From positions 265,001 through 329,000 of the forward strand of contig JAXCGZ010016986.1 of the NCBI GenBank assembly GCA_037179515.1: 64,000 nucleotides of DNA. The letters run 5' to 3'. The notes under the pieces were generated by a model that was not told the DNA's origin, ran no database searches, and worked only from the letters and a program-made list of their open reading frames with translations. The stretch comes from Halocaridina rubra. Taxonomy: Eukaryota > Arthropoda > Malacostraca > Decapoda > Atyidae. The translations under genes were made by a program, and so were the position numbers. Of this stretch, positions 33,866-46,190 are shown piece by piece; within the stretch, counting starts at the first letter, position 1, and each line of letters opens with the position of its first letter.

Positions 33866-33972
<107 letters not shown>

Positions 33973-34226
33973 TATGTATGTATATATGCTTAAAATACGT
34001 AAACACAATCACAGACTCCCATAATGATATAGTTTCTGTGTCTTTTCGTCCTTTGGGTGGTTTAAACACGAATACAACGAGTGTGTTTTCTCTGCAATAA
34101 TTATTATCCTTATCAGTCAAGGACATCAACAACTTTATTGTTTTATTCTTCACAGGTATACGTGCGTGTGTATGTGTGTGCGTGTATTGTTTGATGATTA
34201 GTATTATTCAAATAAAGAATAAATTC

Positions 34227-34235
<9 letters not shown>

Positions 34236-34306
<71 letters not shown>

Positions 34307-34350
34307 GTCGTTGTTGTTATTGTTTTTGTTGATATTGTTGTTGTTGTTGT
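34236..34350. repeat. (TTA)n then TTG-rich
   Basis: Trinucleotide tract decaying to TTG units. Confidence 0.93.
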
Positions 34351-34458
34351 TGATAACAATATCATTATTGTTTTATTACGTATATGAATTTTTCATTTTT
34401 ACATTTACATGCCTCAGTCAGTTAAACAAATTTATATTTTTCTTGTTAGCGACTCTAA

Positions 34459-34676
34459 GGCCACTTTCACGCCAAAGTGGCACGTCGCACGTGGCATGCC
34501 ACGAACATATGGAAATATATGAAACCTTCCGCACAGAAGTGGCGTGACACGTGGCAGATAGGATGTGTCACGTCACATCTTTGTGAAAGGTTTCATATAT
34601 TTCCATATGTTCGTTTTCAACTGGCGTGCCACGTGACATGCCACGTGCGACGTGCCACTTTGGTGAGTAAGTGGCC
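34459..34676. mobile_element. PIF/Harbinger-like MITE with TAA target duplication
   Basis: A 218-base inverted-repeat element. Left end GGCCACTTTCACGCCAAAGT; right end is the near reverse complement (GGCCACTTACTCACCAAAGT). Flanked by TAA at 34456-34458 and 34677-34679. A GGCC-type terminus with a TAA duplication is typical of PIF/Harbinger MITEs. No coding capacity. Confidence 0.75.
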
Positions 34677-34939
34677 TAAATATATTCTGGAACTGAGTGT
34701 GATTCTCGCTGTTAGATGTTTGCTAAGATTTTCTTGTATAAAGAAAAAATATTTTAACATTTTTAAATTAGTGTGCGTGTATGTGCCATGTGTGAATGTG
34801 TGTGTGCGTATGTACACACTTTTGTTCTCTGGCAAGAACTCAGGTTCGTAATGTATTGCCTCCTAGGGTTTTTTTTTTTTTTAGTTACACTTCCTCTCTG
34901 TCACCAGCTTTTTTTAGTATGTCTTTGAAAGTTCACTGC

Positions 34940-35535
34940 ATATTCAAGTTTAGGCCTCACATAAGCCATGTATATATTTCTAAACATAAATACATGTCCA
35001 AAGACCATCTTTACGTTTGCTAAAAACACACACACACACACGCAGTCTTTGTAACGCTATTTATATGCATTTCCAGAGACGAAACTGCCAATACATTCAT
35101 CCCAAGATCTCTTTTGTTCTCAAATTCTTGTAGGTCCATCTTGGACTCTTGTCCGTTCTCAATTAGGTTAATCTTTTTTTTTTTTTATGATTGTGACACC
35201 AGGACGGGCCAAAAAAATAAATAAAATAAAACAGCCCTCATCGGGCCTGGGCACGAAGAATACATTAAGTAAAAAGTGACGGAGATGGAGAGTGTAATGA
35301 CTTGTCAGAAGTGAAGAGATAATAAGAGGTGTGTAATGAGTATCCAAGAATATTCAGTGTTGATGTAGGCATAGAATACTGAAGTAATGAATTTCTTTAA
35401 AGTCTCCCTGAAATTTTCTGCAATTATTTCTGCTTTTTCTCTATTCTCCATCTTTGCAGCATCTGCAGACATATTCAGTGCATTTACAGACACCGGCTGA
35501 TCATTTACATATACAGGGAAAAGTGTTTGTGTGCA
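34940..35535 (-). mobile_element. Decayed LINE fragment (RT region), split by a SINE-D insertion
   Basis: 34940-35160 matches the region coding for YVTYVRPKLEYAA back to LGVNILADLS. 35430-35530 matches the FADDAKI region upstream of it. Between them lies a SINE-D copy (35178-35345), so the SINE inserted into the LINE. Confidence 0.65.
35178..35345 (-). mobile_element. SINE-D copy nested in a LINE fragment
   Basis: The plus strand reads GATTGTGACACCAGGACGGG, CAGCCCTCATCGGGCCTGGG and GAAGAGATAATAAGAGGTGT. It interrupts LINE sequence on both sides. Confidence 0.75.
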
Positions 35536-35539
35536 TGTG

Positions 35540-35766
35540 TGTTTATTTACTTAATTGTGTTCGAGGGAAAAGGACCTTTAGACTTCCCGTGGGAAAATGC
35601 CCCAGTCTCGTAACTCCCCGTTTCCTGGTTGGTTGGTTTTTTCACCCTCTGGCACAATTAATATATTTCCCTTATAAGGATAAATGCATTTATAATTTAA
35701 AGTTTTTATTCTAAGCAAATTTAAATGATAACTATTCTTCCACTAAAAGTGCCTCCTAACATTCTG

Positions 35767-35862
<96 letters not shown>

Positions 35863-36070
35863 ACTGTACTTCAAACTATAATCACTAGTTCTAGAGCCAC
35901 CCTTATAGTATTTTTCCCAGTCGACTTCATTAAAGCCTTGGGGGAATGAAAACAAGCCACACATCTCCCTTTTTATTTGGACTTCAATTTCTGGTAAGTC
36001 TAATTCCTTCAGTCTTTCATCATAAATGAAACATCGTATTTATGTTACCTGTTTTGAGGCACGTGTGTAA
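35540..36070 (-). mobile_element. Second decayed LINE 3' fragment with internal (TA)n
   Basis: It begins at a TGTGTTTATTTACTTAATTG 3' end and continues through the GGAAAAGGACC segment. It then runs on to the region coding for DWEKYYKGGSRTSDYSLKY (reverse frame) and the region before it. A (TA)n tract at 35770-35858 interrupts it. Confidence 0.6.
35770..35858. repeat. (TA)n within a LINE fragment
   Basis: Splits LINE-derived sequence. Confidence 0.95.
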
Positions 36071-36172
36071 AGTTACTCCATTTTGTTTATATGTGTGTGT
36101 GTGCATGTAATTTTAGCAGTATTAAAAGCAACAACGTGAATACAACATATACACTTCTACTACCAACAACAA

Positions 36173-36174
<2 letters not shown>

Positions 36175-36249
<75 letters not shown>
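36175..36249. repeat. (TTA)n
   Basis: 75 bases of TTA after ACAACAACA. Confidence 0.96.
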
Positions 36250-36253
<4 letters not shown>

Positions 36254-36529
36254 ACCTTCAACTTGCGGATGTTAATTTAGCACGTGTAAATTATCTGCCA
36301 CCTCTTCTTTTTATATATTTATTAATATTATTTTTTGTTCAATTAATATATAGTTTCAAATTATAATATTAGGAACATCACACACAGATCAGACAATAAT
36401 ATTATTATTAATTCATTTTTCTAGGTCCTTTCAGCAGCTGATGTCAAACCATCAAAGGGATTTGGGGTTTTGTTTTCGAGTGATGTCTATTATTTGTTGA
36501 AAATAACACTAGCCGTGACATTTCTGCGT

Positions 36530-36830
36530 TTTCCAATAGCTTACTGTGGGTGTGTTCACCTTCCTATTCATGATGACGAACGTAAAACAGTTGTCAAGGT
36601 ACGTACCATTATTGGCGAATTATTAGGTCTGTGTTTTTTTTAGATTTCCTTGTTAATGACGAGAAAAGGAAAACGTTTTCTAGGGAAATTTTATTTTTGG
36701 CAAGTTTGTATGTCTTGGATTCCAATAAAGCTGTTGTAGGCTCGTTCACCTCTGTGTCCACGATAGCGAACGGAAAACAGTTGTCAAGGAATGTTGCGTT
36801 ATGGCGAGCTTATAGGTATTAAAAATTCCT
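36530..36830 (+). repeat. Diverged tandem duplication, unit about 190 bp
   Basis: GTTCACCT, GAACG.AAAACAGTTGTCAAGG and GGCGA..TTATAGGT recur in order at about 36550-36635 and 36740-36825. Confidence 0.65.
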
Positions 36831-37059
36831 AAAATACTTAGTGTTTCTCCTTGTCTCATGGAATTAGTACTCGGCTCACAAGGAGGTTTTGTGTTCGTAT
36901 TCCAGAACTGGAGTTGTTTACTTAACTGCTGTTCGACGTCTTTGAGGGGTTAAAATGAGAGGGTAGTTGTGCACCTCATATTGTAACCTATGTCGAATCA
37001 GCTGATCAGTGAGTGTACCATTAAATATAAGGGGTCAATCGCGCATGTGTGTGTATTTA

Positions 37060-37740
37060 TATTATTTTGCTCGCGGGAAAGAGCACCATGAGCGTAGCAT
37101 TTTACGCCCATAAATTTACCATATCTATCCTTAAAACCATTAATGTATTTTTACTGTTTCCTCACTTAGCAAATTCCAATTATTAACTAATTTTACCCTT
37201 AAAAAAAAAATAAATAAATAAATGATTTCCTTACATCCCGCAAAGTTCTTTTGCTAAACTTCTAGTTCTAGTTCTAGAGCCACCTATATGAAAATATCTA
37301 TCCTATTCACTCTGTCAAAATTATGAAGGAATATAAACATCGTTATCACATTTCCCCACTTCCCTTTAAATTCTTATGGCAGTAACTCTAACTCCCTTAG
37401 CCTTTTATCATATGTGACATTTTGTATCTGTCACCAGCTTCGTGGCATGTTCTTGAACGTTCTTCAATTCATATACATGCTTTTTCAAGGGCGAATTCCA
37501 GAAAGGTGCTGCATATTCAAGTTTAGGCCTCACATAAGTCATGCAAATATATCTGAACATAACCTTGTCCACATATCTGAAGGCCAACCATAGGTTTGGT
37601 AAGAACCGGATGCTTGTTGCCTTTACTGTAAATTGAAGACAGTATATATGTATGCAAATCCGGAGACACATCTGCCATAACATTTACCCTTCTCCTGTTA
37701 TTGAATACCTAAGCATTGGGACTTCTTGGCCTCATGTTCA
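37060..37740 (-). mobile_element. Decayed LINE 3' fragment
   Basis: The reverse frame at 37408-37683 retains YVRPKLEYAAPFWNSPLKKH and NVQEHATKLVTDTK. Flanking sequence at 37060-37400 matches the 3' third of the main LINE with indels. The 3' end follows a GTGTGTGTATTTATATT run. Confidence 0.75.
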
Positions 37741-37874
37741 TTCTCATTATTTCACAATTTGAGGCATTTAAATACTTTAGCTACTTGTCTCACCACTTAG
37801 GCAAACTAGATCTTCCAGAAGTTCACTACCACTTAGATAAATAGACAGGCAGATAGATAAATAGATAGACAGGC

Positions 37875-38010
<136 letters not shown>

Positions 38011-38322
38011 CGCTACTGAAATAACTCTCAGTCTTTGTTTGACGGCAGTATTATCCTAAAGGAGGGGAAGGTTAGTACATTATTGCGTCTTAGAATATTT
38101 TTTTGTTTCATTATGTACAATTGTTTGTTTATTTGTTTCTTTGTTTAAAAGGAGATTAAAACACCATCTTACAGCAATACTGTACATTGACATATTAATG
38201 GTGAGCCTTGTCAGCTTATCAGGCTGAGCAAACCATTAGATATGTGAGGTAAATTGAGGAACAGACTCTTCTCACACTCAGGCTTCGATAAGGGCAAAAA
38301 TGCCTGTTCCGTAGCTCTTGTG

Positions 38323-38367
<45 letters not shown>

Positions 38368-38372
38368 GTTGC

Positions 38373-38420
<48 letters not shown>

Positions 38421-38440
38421 CATTATTATTATTATTATCA
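38323..38440. repeat. (AAT)n-(ATT)n palindrome
   Basis: The AAT run switches to ATT across the centre AATAGTTGCTATT, so the whole tract can fold on itself. Confidence 0.93.
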
Positions 38441-38679
38441 AAGGAATAGTTCTGTATATACCCATTTCAATAAAACCAGGTAGCTATTGAGGGGGGAGAT
38501 TGTTTATTTGTTCCCCTTACTGGAATAAGATGAAAAAATGATCAGGGAATTATACAGGTGGCGTACATTCCACCCTTAAGATTAGGGGATGGGGGGGGGG
38601 ATTCCACAGGTGGTTAACTTCCGGCTGTGGTTACTCACCCACCGTCTCGTAACCTTGGTATTGAGATCCCCTAGTCGTG

Positions 38680-38681
<2 letters not shown>

Positions 38682-38777
<96 letters not shown>
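38682..38777. repeat. (TTA)n
   Basis: One AAT interruption near 38722. Confidence 0.95.
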
Positions 38778-39702
38778 GTGTTTTATATAGCAAAAGACTC
38801 ATTACAAAACATTTACCGTAAGTAAAATAATGTCATATTACGTGAATATATTTATGTATATGCGTTCAGTCAGTATAATTTGAAGTTTATGTATTCATTT
38901 GCATATCTGAAATTTCTACTAAAATAATAAAAAGAATCAAGGAAAAAACAAAACAAAAATAACAACAGTTTATGGTAGGTTGGGCGGTAGGTGGGCGAGA
39001 GCGGTCCTGGGAACGACAGAGAGGTTGCCAAGAAAACCTTGGATGGTATTCACAAACAAGTCTTTTGTGAATACTTTCTCACTTATCATAAACATAAGAA
39101 ACAGCGTTATCATAAACGGATTCTTAGTTTTGCTTATTACAAAACTATAAACAGAAATATGTTTATTATCCAATATAAATAAAGGATATTATTCAGAGAA
39201 AATACCTCCCCCCTTGAAAACTGTGTTGGTGACATTGTTTTCCAGCTTAAGATTTCACTTAAATTTATAGAAGTTAGTGAATTGAGTTCCAGCCAGGCAG
39301 CCCAACAGGTCCTTGGAGGTGCGTAGCGAGGCGAAGAATGGACATAATCAGACAAGCTGTGGGTCCGGCAGGAGCTCTTCCCAAAGACCTACTCAGGTCT
39401 TCAGCAGTGCTGTGCTAAGTTGGCTGACGGGTCAGGCCCTTCCGTGTGGTTTCCCCGTCTGCTAGTCATCATTTCTTGGTTGTGCATCTGCAAGAGTAAG
39501 CGCTTCTTCGCGAAAAAAAGAAAATTTTACAAATAAAATGACTTTTGGATAAAGTTGTCAGACTGTAACTCGTGATTTCCCCGTGTCCTAGTCAGCACAG
39601 CTGGGCTGCTTACTTGTGAGAAAAAACAATCTATTGAGTGAAACAGAGTTATTAGGTAAGTTTCTTAATTGTTTTGTGCACTGAATAAGCTATCGTACAT
39701 AT

Positions 39703-39895
39703 GTTTGGTTTTACGTCACGGATTCCCTTTTCTATTAAGGGCTAGGACGGTGCCTTCTTGTCAAGAACTTTTGTTTTGGCAAATGTGACCGTTACTCTGA
39801 GTTAACGCCCTTTCTTACCTCAGCCTGTGGCGGGCCGCCAACTCACGACCTGAAGAATCAAAGTCGCGAGCGTTACTACTCTGCCGCTGTGGCCA
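39703..39895 (-). mobile_element. SINE-A copy, diverged
   Basis: The plus strand reads GGTTTTACGTCACGGATTCC, GGGCTAGGACGGTGCCTTCT and, at the head, GCCGCTGTGGCCAC. Several substitutions and a short indel are present. Confidence 0.8.
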
Positions 39896-39974
39896 CAGTA
39901 GACTATCTTAGATACTTATGTGATATTGAAATTGGATCAAATAAAAATAACGAATACCAGCAGATTAAATAACT

Positions 39975-40125
39975 CCTTGAAGTGTTATATTTAAGTTAGG
40001 TTAGGTTAAGGCATAACTTAACCTATATTAACCTAACCTAACGAAGGTTACTATATTAACCTAGCCTAACGATTTACCTTGTTAATTAATGTACTGGGGA
40101 GTCGTAAACTTTACCTGATCCTGTA
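39975..40125. repeat. TTAGG-rich hairpin element, copy 1
   Basis: AAGTTAGGTTAGGTTAAGG is followed by several CCTAACCTAACG-like blocks and ends CGTAAACTTTACC. Related to 40466-40593. Confidence 0.5.
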
Positions 40126-40244
40126 TTTGTTCTGACACTTTGTATTCAAAGAATCCAGTAATATTGCTATTCATACATAAATAATTAAATAGCTGTGTTT
40201 GTTTTATATCTATCTATCTTTTTATCTATCTATATGCTTAATTA

Positions 40245-40248
<4 letters not shown>

Positions 40249-40292
<44 letters not shown>
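40249..40292. repeat. (TTA)n
   Basis: Short tract. Confidence 0.93.
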
Positions 40293-40465
40293 GATTGATT
40301 TTGTCAATTCTGGAAGTTATCGTTGAAATAGTGTTAATGTTAAATTGGGAAAGTAGGAACTTGTGAAGCAAATTTTTTTACTATGTTAAAATTATTCTTT
40401 TAGTTTCTGGGTGCTTGAGGTTCAGATGTATCCTGGGTAATAATTACAAAAGAAAACTAAAGAAT

Positions 40466-40593
40466 GTAAAGATTAGCAACCCCAATACATTAAATTACCC
40501 CTTAGGCTAGGTTAGTATAGGCATTAAACCTATCCTAACCTAACCTTATAAGGTACGGGTTTATTTCATGTTCTTGGGGTCGCTAATCTTTAC
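40466..40593. repeat. TTAGG-rich hairpin element, copy 2
   Basis: The left end GTAAAGATTAGCAACCCCAA pairs with the right end TTGGGGTCGCTAATCTTTAC. The inner arms GGCTAGGTTAGTATAGG and CCTATCCTAACCTAACC also pair. Confidence 0.7.
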
Positions 40594-40683
40594 CTTAGTT
40601 CATATTATTATAGATTCCCGTGAATGAATTTCTTTGATTCTTCGGTTTCATATTTGGGTTTTGTCATTTGAAATCCATTCAGA

Positions 40684-40993
<310 letters not shown>

Positions 40994-41299
40994 GATATGT
41001 ACCTAATATACATTAATATAGTATCTGAGTCCAATCTCAAAAATCCAGAGTTCAAATCCCCAAATTAGTCCGTATAATTCTCTTCACCAATACCACTTGG
41101 GACAAGGAGAGGATAGTGGCGTCCCATGTGGGGTAGGTAGACCCTCTCAACTCAGCAGGCACAATAAGTACACCATTAGATGTGTAGCGTCGATAGTGAA
41201 AATAGTTTTTTGTTAAACTGTAAGGATATAGGCAGTCACACTAGTCACTAACTTTATTTTATTCCGTGATTTTTATGTACGTTGCTTTTGTATGTTTCA

Positions 41300-41301
<2 letters not shown>

Positions 41302-41354
<53 letters not shown>
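41302..41354. repeat. (TTA)n
   Basis: Short tract upstream of the hairpin array. Confidence 0.93.
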
Positions 41355-41706
41355 GTCACTATTTCATTTTTCATTTTTATTTCATCCTTTCTTTATCCTT
41401 ATTTGTTGAGGGAGAGGTAAATCATGAAGCTACCTGCATGAGTCCAACGTAAAGGTGTTATACCTTTACCGTCATATCTTTCACACTTTCCATGCTAGCT
41501 CGGATGCCTCCCTCTTTTGCATCATCATATATTTTTTCTCTATATTCTTCACCTCATCTTTATTGGTAGCTTTCCTTCGTTCATCTTGAGTCACTGATTC
41601 TCACTGGCCTCTCAGAACTAGTGCCGCTTTTGACATTATTTCCATTGCTCAGAGTTAGGACTGGCACTGTGTCAGCATTACCAAGGGATCATCAGAAAGA
41701 TGACTT

Positions 41707-42070
41707 GGTAACAGTGGGACGAGATATTGCTGGAATCAGTGTTACCATCACTATACTAAAACAGCATTTCTAACAGATCTGTGGTTGAATCATAATAGTA
41801 TCTCCAGCCAAGTTATCTGGTAATGTTGGTGCAAGATATTTTGGCATCACTGATGCCAGTCAAGGTTATCTGGAAACACCGTTACAATGTATCGCTGGAA
41901 TCAGTGTTACCAGTTTCATAATTGTAGTTTCGAAACTAACCTTTACACAGCGGTCATCTGGTAATGCTGATAATAAATATCACTTTCATCAGTGTTACCA
42001 ATCGATTCTTGTGAGAGAGCATCTGGTAACACTGGGAGTAGATATCACTGGTTTCAGTGTTACCAATCAC
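41707..42070. repeat. Five-unit imperfect hairpin array
   Basis: Units start near 41707, 41816, 41868, 41957 and 42019. The consensus is ATCTGGTAACACTGG, about 12 bases, ATATCACTGG, then AATCAGTGTTACCA. GGTAACACTG and CAGTGTTACC pair within each unit, giving a 40-45 base stem-loop. Units are diverged and spacing is irregular. Confidence 0.75.
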
Positions 42071-42174
42071 AATGCTAAAACAGTGATGTTAAAAGGCATA
42101 CAATTAAAGGTCAAAGGTCACCTAACTATGCTTTATGTAGCTTATGCTCGGAGCGGCATAGAGCGATGCTGATT

Positions 42175-42265
42175 CATACATACATACATACATACATACA
42201 TACATACATAGACAACAGAAAGACTTACTGATTAAGAGATAGAAATACAGATAGTACTACGATTG

Positions 42266-42327
<62 letters not shown>

Positions 42328-42375
42328 GATAATAATAATAAGCATAATAATAATAATAATTATTATTATATTATT
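42175..42375. repeat. (CATA)n at 42175-42210 and (AAT)n/(ATT)n at 42267-42375
   Basis: The AAT tract ends in an inverted ATT run. Confidence 0.92.
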
Positions 42376-42586
42376 ATAACTTCAGAACTCATAGATTTGT
42401 TGTATATGCTTTTCCCCTATATATTTCACACGCTTTCATAGGTTTTTCAAAATGCATCGTCTGTAGAGAGAGCAGGGCATTAAGGAAAGTTTTCTTATAT
42501 AAATATTTTGAACTAAATTATGTGATATCATGTACCTGTTGCCTTGTGTTGGACTGATGCTGTTTAAAAGGTCGTTATTTTGTGAA

Positions 42587-42993
<407 letters not shown>

Positions 42994-43204
42994 CCTGAAG
43001 GAGAAGTGGCTTGTCGTCTGCCCGGCCCACCCGTCACGGGCCATCCCCAGCCCTTCTTTTGATTGATCTGTCCGGAACCCTTTGCAACAACTACCTATCT
43101 TGGGCTCCCCTGTTTATTCGTTCTTAAAGGTGACCTGATACTCCTGACCTCCTCTCGTGCAAGGTCAACACTCATATATCTAATAACACACTTTAGGCAC
43201 CCCA

Positions 43205-43268
43205 TTGGGAGAAGGCAACTGTCCTAGCCCTTAGTAGAAGAGGGAGTCCGTGACGTAAAACCGGAACT
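43205..43268 (+). mobile_element. SINE-A tail fragment
   Basis: GGGAGAAGGCAACTGTCCTA then GAGTCCGTGACGTAAAACCG. About 60 bases of the 3' part only. Confidence 0.75.
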
Positions 43269-43369
43269 GGGGGTTTAGCATCAGACAGTAGTGGCATTTT
43301 TATTCACTTAGTTATCCTTGCATTTTTACTTTATCTTTGTATATCTAACACTCTTCCTACAGCTCAATG

Positions 43370-43495
43370 TCCGCAATCCCCCTTGCAAGGGGGGTGGCCA
43401 AGTCAAAGCACCCACATTCACCAGACGCCAAACATAACTCCACAGCTCTTCTCAGTTCCTTGGTGATAAAGGGTTGAAACGGTCCTACTTTATCT
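43370..43495 (-). repeat. Dispersed repeat E
   Basis: The plus strand reads CGCAATCCCCCTTGCAAGGG, GGCCAAGTCAAAGCACCCAC and TTGGTGATAAAGGGTTGAAA, the inverse of the copies in CCT6. A shorter match lies at 2404-2470 in the RING-ISG12 3' flank. Confidence 0.65.
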
Positions 43496-43842
43496 TACAA
43501 GAGACTTCTTTATCGCTGCTTTTCTCCTCTTCATAAGGAGTCGCTGAATATCAATACGTTATTTTTGGACACTACTGTTGCTTTTGAGACAGCGTTTTAT
43601 GTCCAGATAACCTTCCTGACAGCAATCCGGGATGGGAATTGCAGCAGGGACATTAATAACTTCTGTTGACTCTTTACTGATATATTTATGTCCTACCAGT
43701 ACCTTAAGTCGGTAGAAATATTGTAGGATACCATAGTGCCTACTAGTGACCTGACTCTTGACCTCCACTTTTTACAGGGTCATTACTTTTATAGCTATAA
43801 GTTTATTGTTGTTCTTCTAGCAATAGACCAGCATTTTCCTAT

Positions 43843-44005
43843 AGGGAAAGAGCGCAGTGGTTACAGCACTCTACCAGGAAAGAGATAGACCCGCATTCAA
43901 ACCCACTGAGAGGCGTTAGGGAGGGCGTTCAGCCTTAATTCCCCAGCTCTAACCTGTCTTACCACCCCTATTCGAATGAGGATTGTCACACAAAATGGTA
44001 AAACG
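43843..44005 (+). mobile_element. SINE-C copy
   Basis: GAGCGCAGTGGTTACAGCAC head, CATTCAAACCCACTG, GGGCGTTCAGCCTTAATTCC and CCCCTATTCGAATGAGGATT. One of the best-preserved copies. Confidence 0.8.
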
Positions 44006-44194
44006 GAAGAGAGAAATTGTAAACAGAGCAGCAATGGGGGGTCTTTTATTTCGTAGTTCCATTATTTACATCTTAAAGTTGACCACCTGGCTCTCGGCAC
44101 TTCATTCCTGGCAAGGTCAGCAGTTATTCGGTGGTTCGGTAGATGTAGCTCGTGTCACACCAAGGAGGTTACGAGTTTGATATCCATAGGATCA

Positions 44195-44385
44195 ACACTA
44201 AATATTCTTGGATATTCATTATACACCTCTTATTATCCCTTCACATCTGACAAGTCATTACACTCTCCCATCTTTGTTATTTTTTACTTAATGTATTCTT
44301 CGTGCCCAGGCTCGGTGGGGGCTGTTTTATTTTATTTTATTTTTTTTGGCCCGTCCTGGTGTCGCAATCATAAAAAAAAAAAGGT
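44195..44385 (+). mobile_element. SINE-D copy, best preserved
   Basis: AATATTCTTGGATATTCATT, CTTATTATCCCTTCACATCT, TTCTTCGTGCCCAGGCTCGG and GGCCCGTCCTGGTGTCGCAA, ending in an A-run. Confidence 0.75.
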
Positions 44386-44573
44386 TACTCGTACAGTTTT
44401 GTTCTTTTTTTTTTTTTTTTTTTAGGTTTGCTTCTGTTTTAGTCTCCGACAATTCTAGTTGAATGAGTACACTATTAGACGCGTTAGGCTAAAGATGAAA
44501 CAGTATCTTCATGAGCTCGTGATAAACCATACTTTCCAAGAGGCCTCCTGGTAAATAAAAGAATATCGGCTCA

Positions 44574-44944
44574 GGTAAACATTAGCGACCCTCAGAACAT
44601 TACCCCATATACTGTTAGGTTAGCTTAGTAAGATTAAGGTTAGGCGTAGTCACCGTGGCTCAAGCGGGTAGCGTCCGCGACTCTGTGGCGTCAGGTCGAC
44701 GGGTTCGCGCCCCGTCACGGTCTGAGGTTAGCAAGGGCATGCACTCAGGGTAGCGATTACATCTGCCAAAACAAGTCCTTCGCAAGAAGGCAATCGTCCT
44801 AGCCCTTAGTAGAAAAGGGAATCCGTGCCATAAAAACCTGAACAGTAAGGTTAAGGGTTACTCATTAACCTATATTAACCTAACTTAACCTACCCTAAAA
44901 ATATACAGGTTATTTGATATTCTGGGGGTTGTTAATCTTGGCTT
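44574..44944. repeat. TTAGG-rich hairpin element, copy 3, split by SINE-A
   Basis: The left half GGTAAACATTAGCGACCC..ACTGTTAGGTTAGC and the right half TTAACCTAACTTAACC..GGGGGTTGTTAATCTTGGC belong to one palindrome. The SINE-A copy at 44648-44845 sits between them. Confidence 0.65.
44648..44845 (+). mobile_element. SINE-A copy inserted in a TTAGG-rich hairpin element
   Basis: Nearly complete: head GTAGTCACCGTGGCTCAAGC, B-box-like GGGTTCGCGCCCC, body CTTCGCAAGAAGGCAATCG and tail GGGAATCCGTGCCATAAAAA. It splits the palindrome described at 44574-44944. Confidence 0.88.
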
Positions 44945-45300
44945 GATCCGGAATATATCTTAGAAAGAACAAAAATATCGTCTTTCGTCTATTAACTCCC
45001 TGTTTTTGGTTTTCAGGTGAAGTCATGAGGGCAGTGATAGAAGTGTTATTTTTACTTCTATAAGTGACATCACTGGCGCTCTTTCCCTCTCAAGCTTCCA
45101 AATTTGGGGGCCCTTCCCAAAACCTTTTGGAGGTAGAATAGACATAAAGATAATTAGTGGAGTCTTTTGTCTATTAGCCTCCAAATTAATAATACTCCCA
45201 GTGGCTTTTGGAAGTAGGATTTGTGTTGAGCATTATAGTGGCGATCTTCCCTCCATAGCCTTCCATTTTTACTGTCACTACTGTACTCTATGGAGGTAAA

Positions 45301-45667
45301 CTTTTTATTATTATTATATTATTATTATTATTATTATTTATTATTATTATTATTATTATTTGCTAAGATATTCAGCTTAAAGATACCACGTGTCTGGGAC
45401 AATATTCATGCCATTAGCAATAGTCATGTGAAAAGTTTGACATCAAGGAACTGTCAAATGACATCCAGAAGTTCAAGTGGACAACTACTTTGCCCCCTCC
45501 CCCCCTCGAGTAATAGTTTGATATATGAAGCAATTTTTTGACAACCTTTAAGGTCAAGCTGTTGACAGCTTCATGGAAGAGTTATGTTAAAGTCACTCAA
45601 ATCGCAAACATATTATATTTTTTTTAATTCAAACAGGTTCCAGGCCCGCTGGAAGTAATCGCGTTGA

Positions 45668-45708
<41 letters not shown>

Positions 45709-45721
45709 TATATATATATAT

Positions 45722-45755
<34 letters not shown>

Positions 45756-45770
45756 ATATATATATTGATA
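45301..45770. repeat. (TTA)n at 45305-45360 and broken (TA)n at 45671-45765
   Basis: Short interrupted tracts. Confidence 0.9.
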
Positions 45771-45849
45771 ATAGTGGTAATAAAGGATTAGTATAAATGC
45801 ATTCATAATTTTATCAAAGGATAAGTATTAGTTGATAAAAGAAAAACCG

Positions 45850-46190
45850 ACCAGGAGACGGGGAGTTACTAGTATTTGGCTCTTTCTACTTAGGTCCACT
45901 TTATCAGATGCATTTAGGTAAGCACCCCCCCCCACACACACACATACGCACACAGTTTGAAGTTTCGTAAGAAAACTTCTTTGCCGGATGTAAGGAAGTA
46001 CTTTTTAGTGTAAGAGTAGTTGATGATTGGAATTCGTTAAGCGAGGAGGTAGTTAATGCTAACTCAATCCATAGATTTTTGGACAAGTATGATAAGCATC
46101 AGTGAGTACAAAAATGGAATTGACTAGGAGACTGGGAGTTACGAGCATGGGGTCTTCTCCCATAAGCATAATTAGGCAATTACACTCGGA
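45850..46190 (+). mobile_element. LINE 3' end fragment joined to a P1 palindrome
   Basis: The segment around 45957-46110 matches the LINE C-terminal codons (SLKFRKKTSL, NWNSLSEEVVNANSIH) and the 3' UTR. Its tail (46129-46190) has been copied in inverted orientation at 46393-46451; see the palindrome entry. Confidence 0.8.

Noticed and set aside
39990..40090. Interstitial telomere (TTAGG)n
   Set aside because: Only two or three consecutive units occur, and they form part of a palindromic element found at two other loci.
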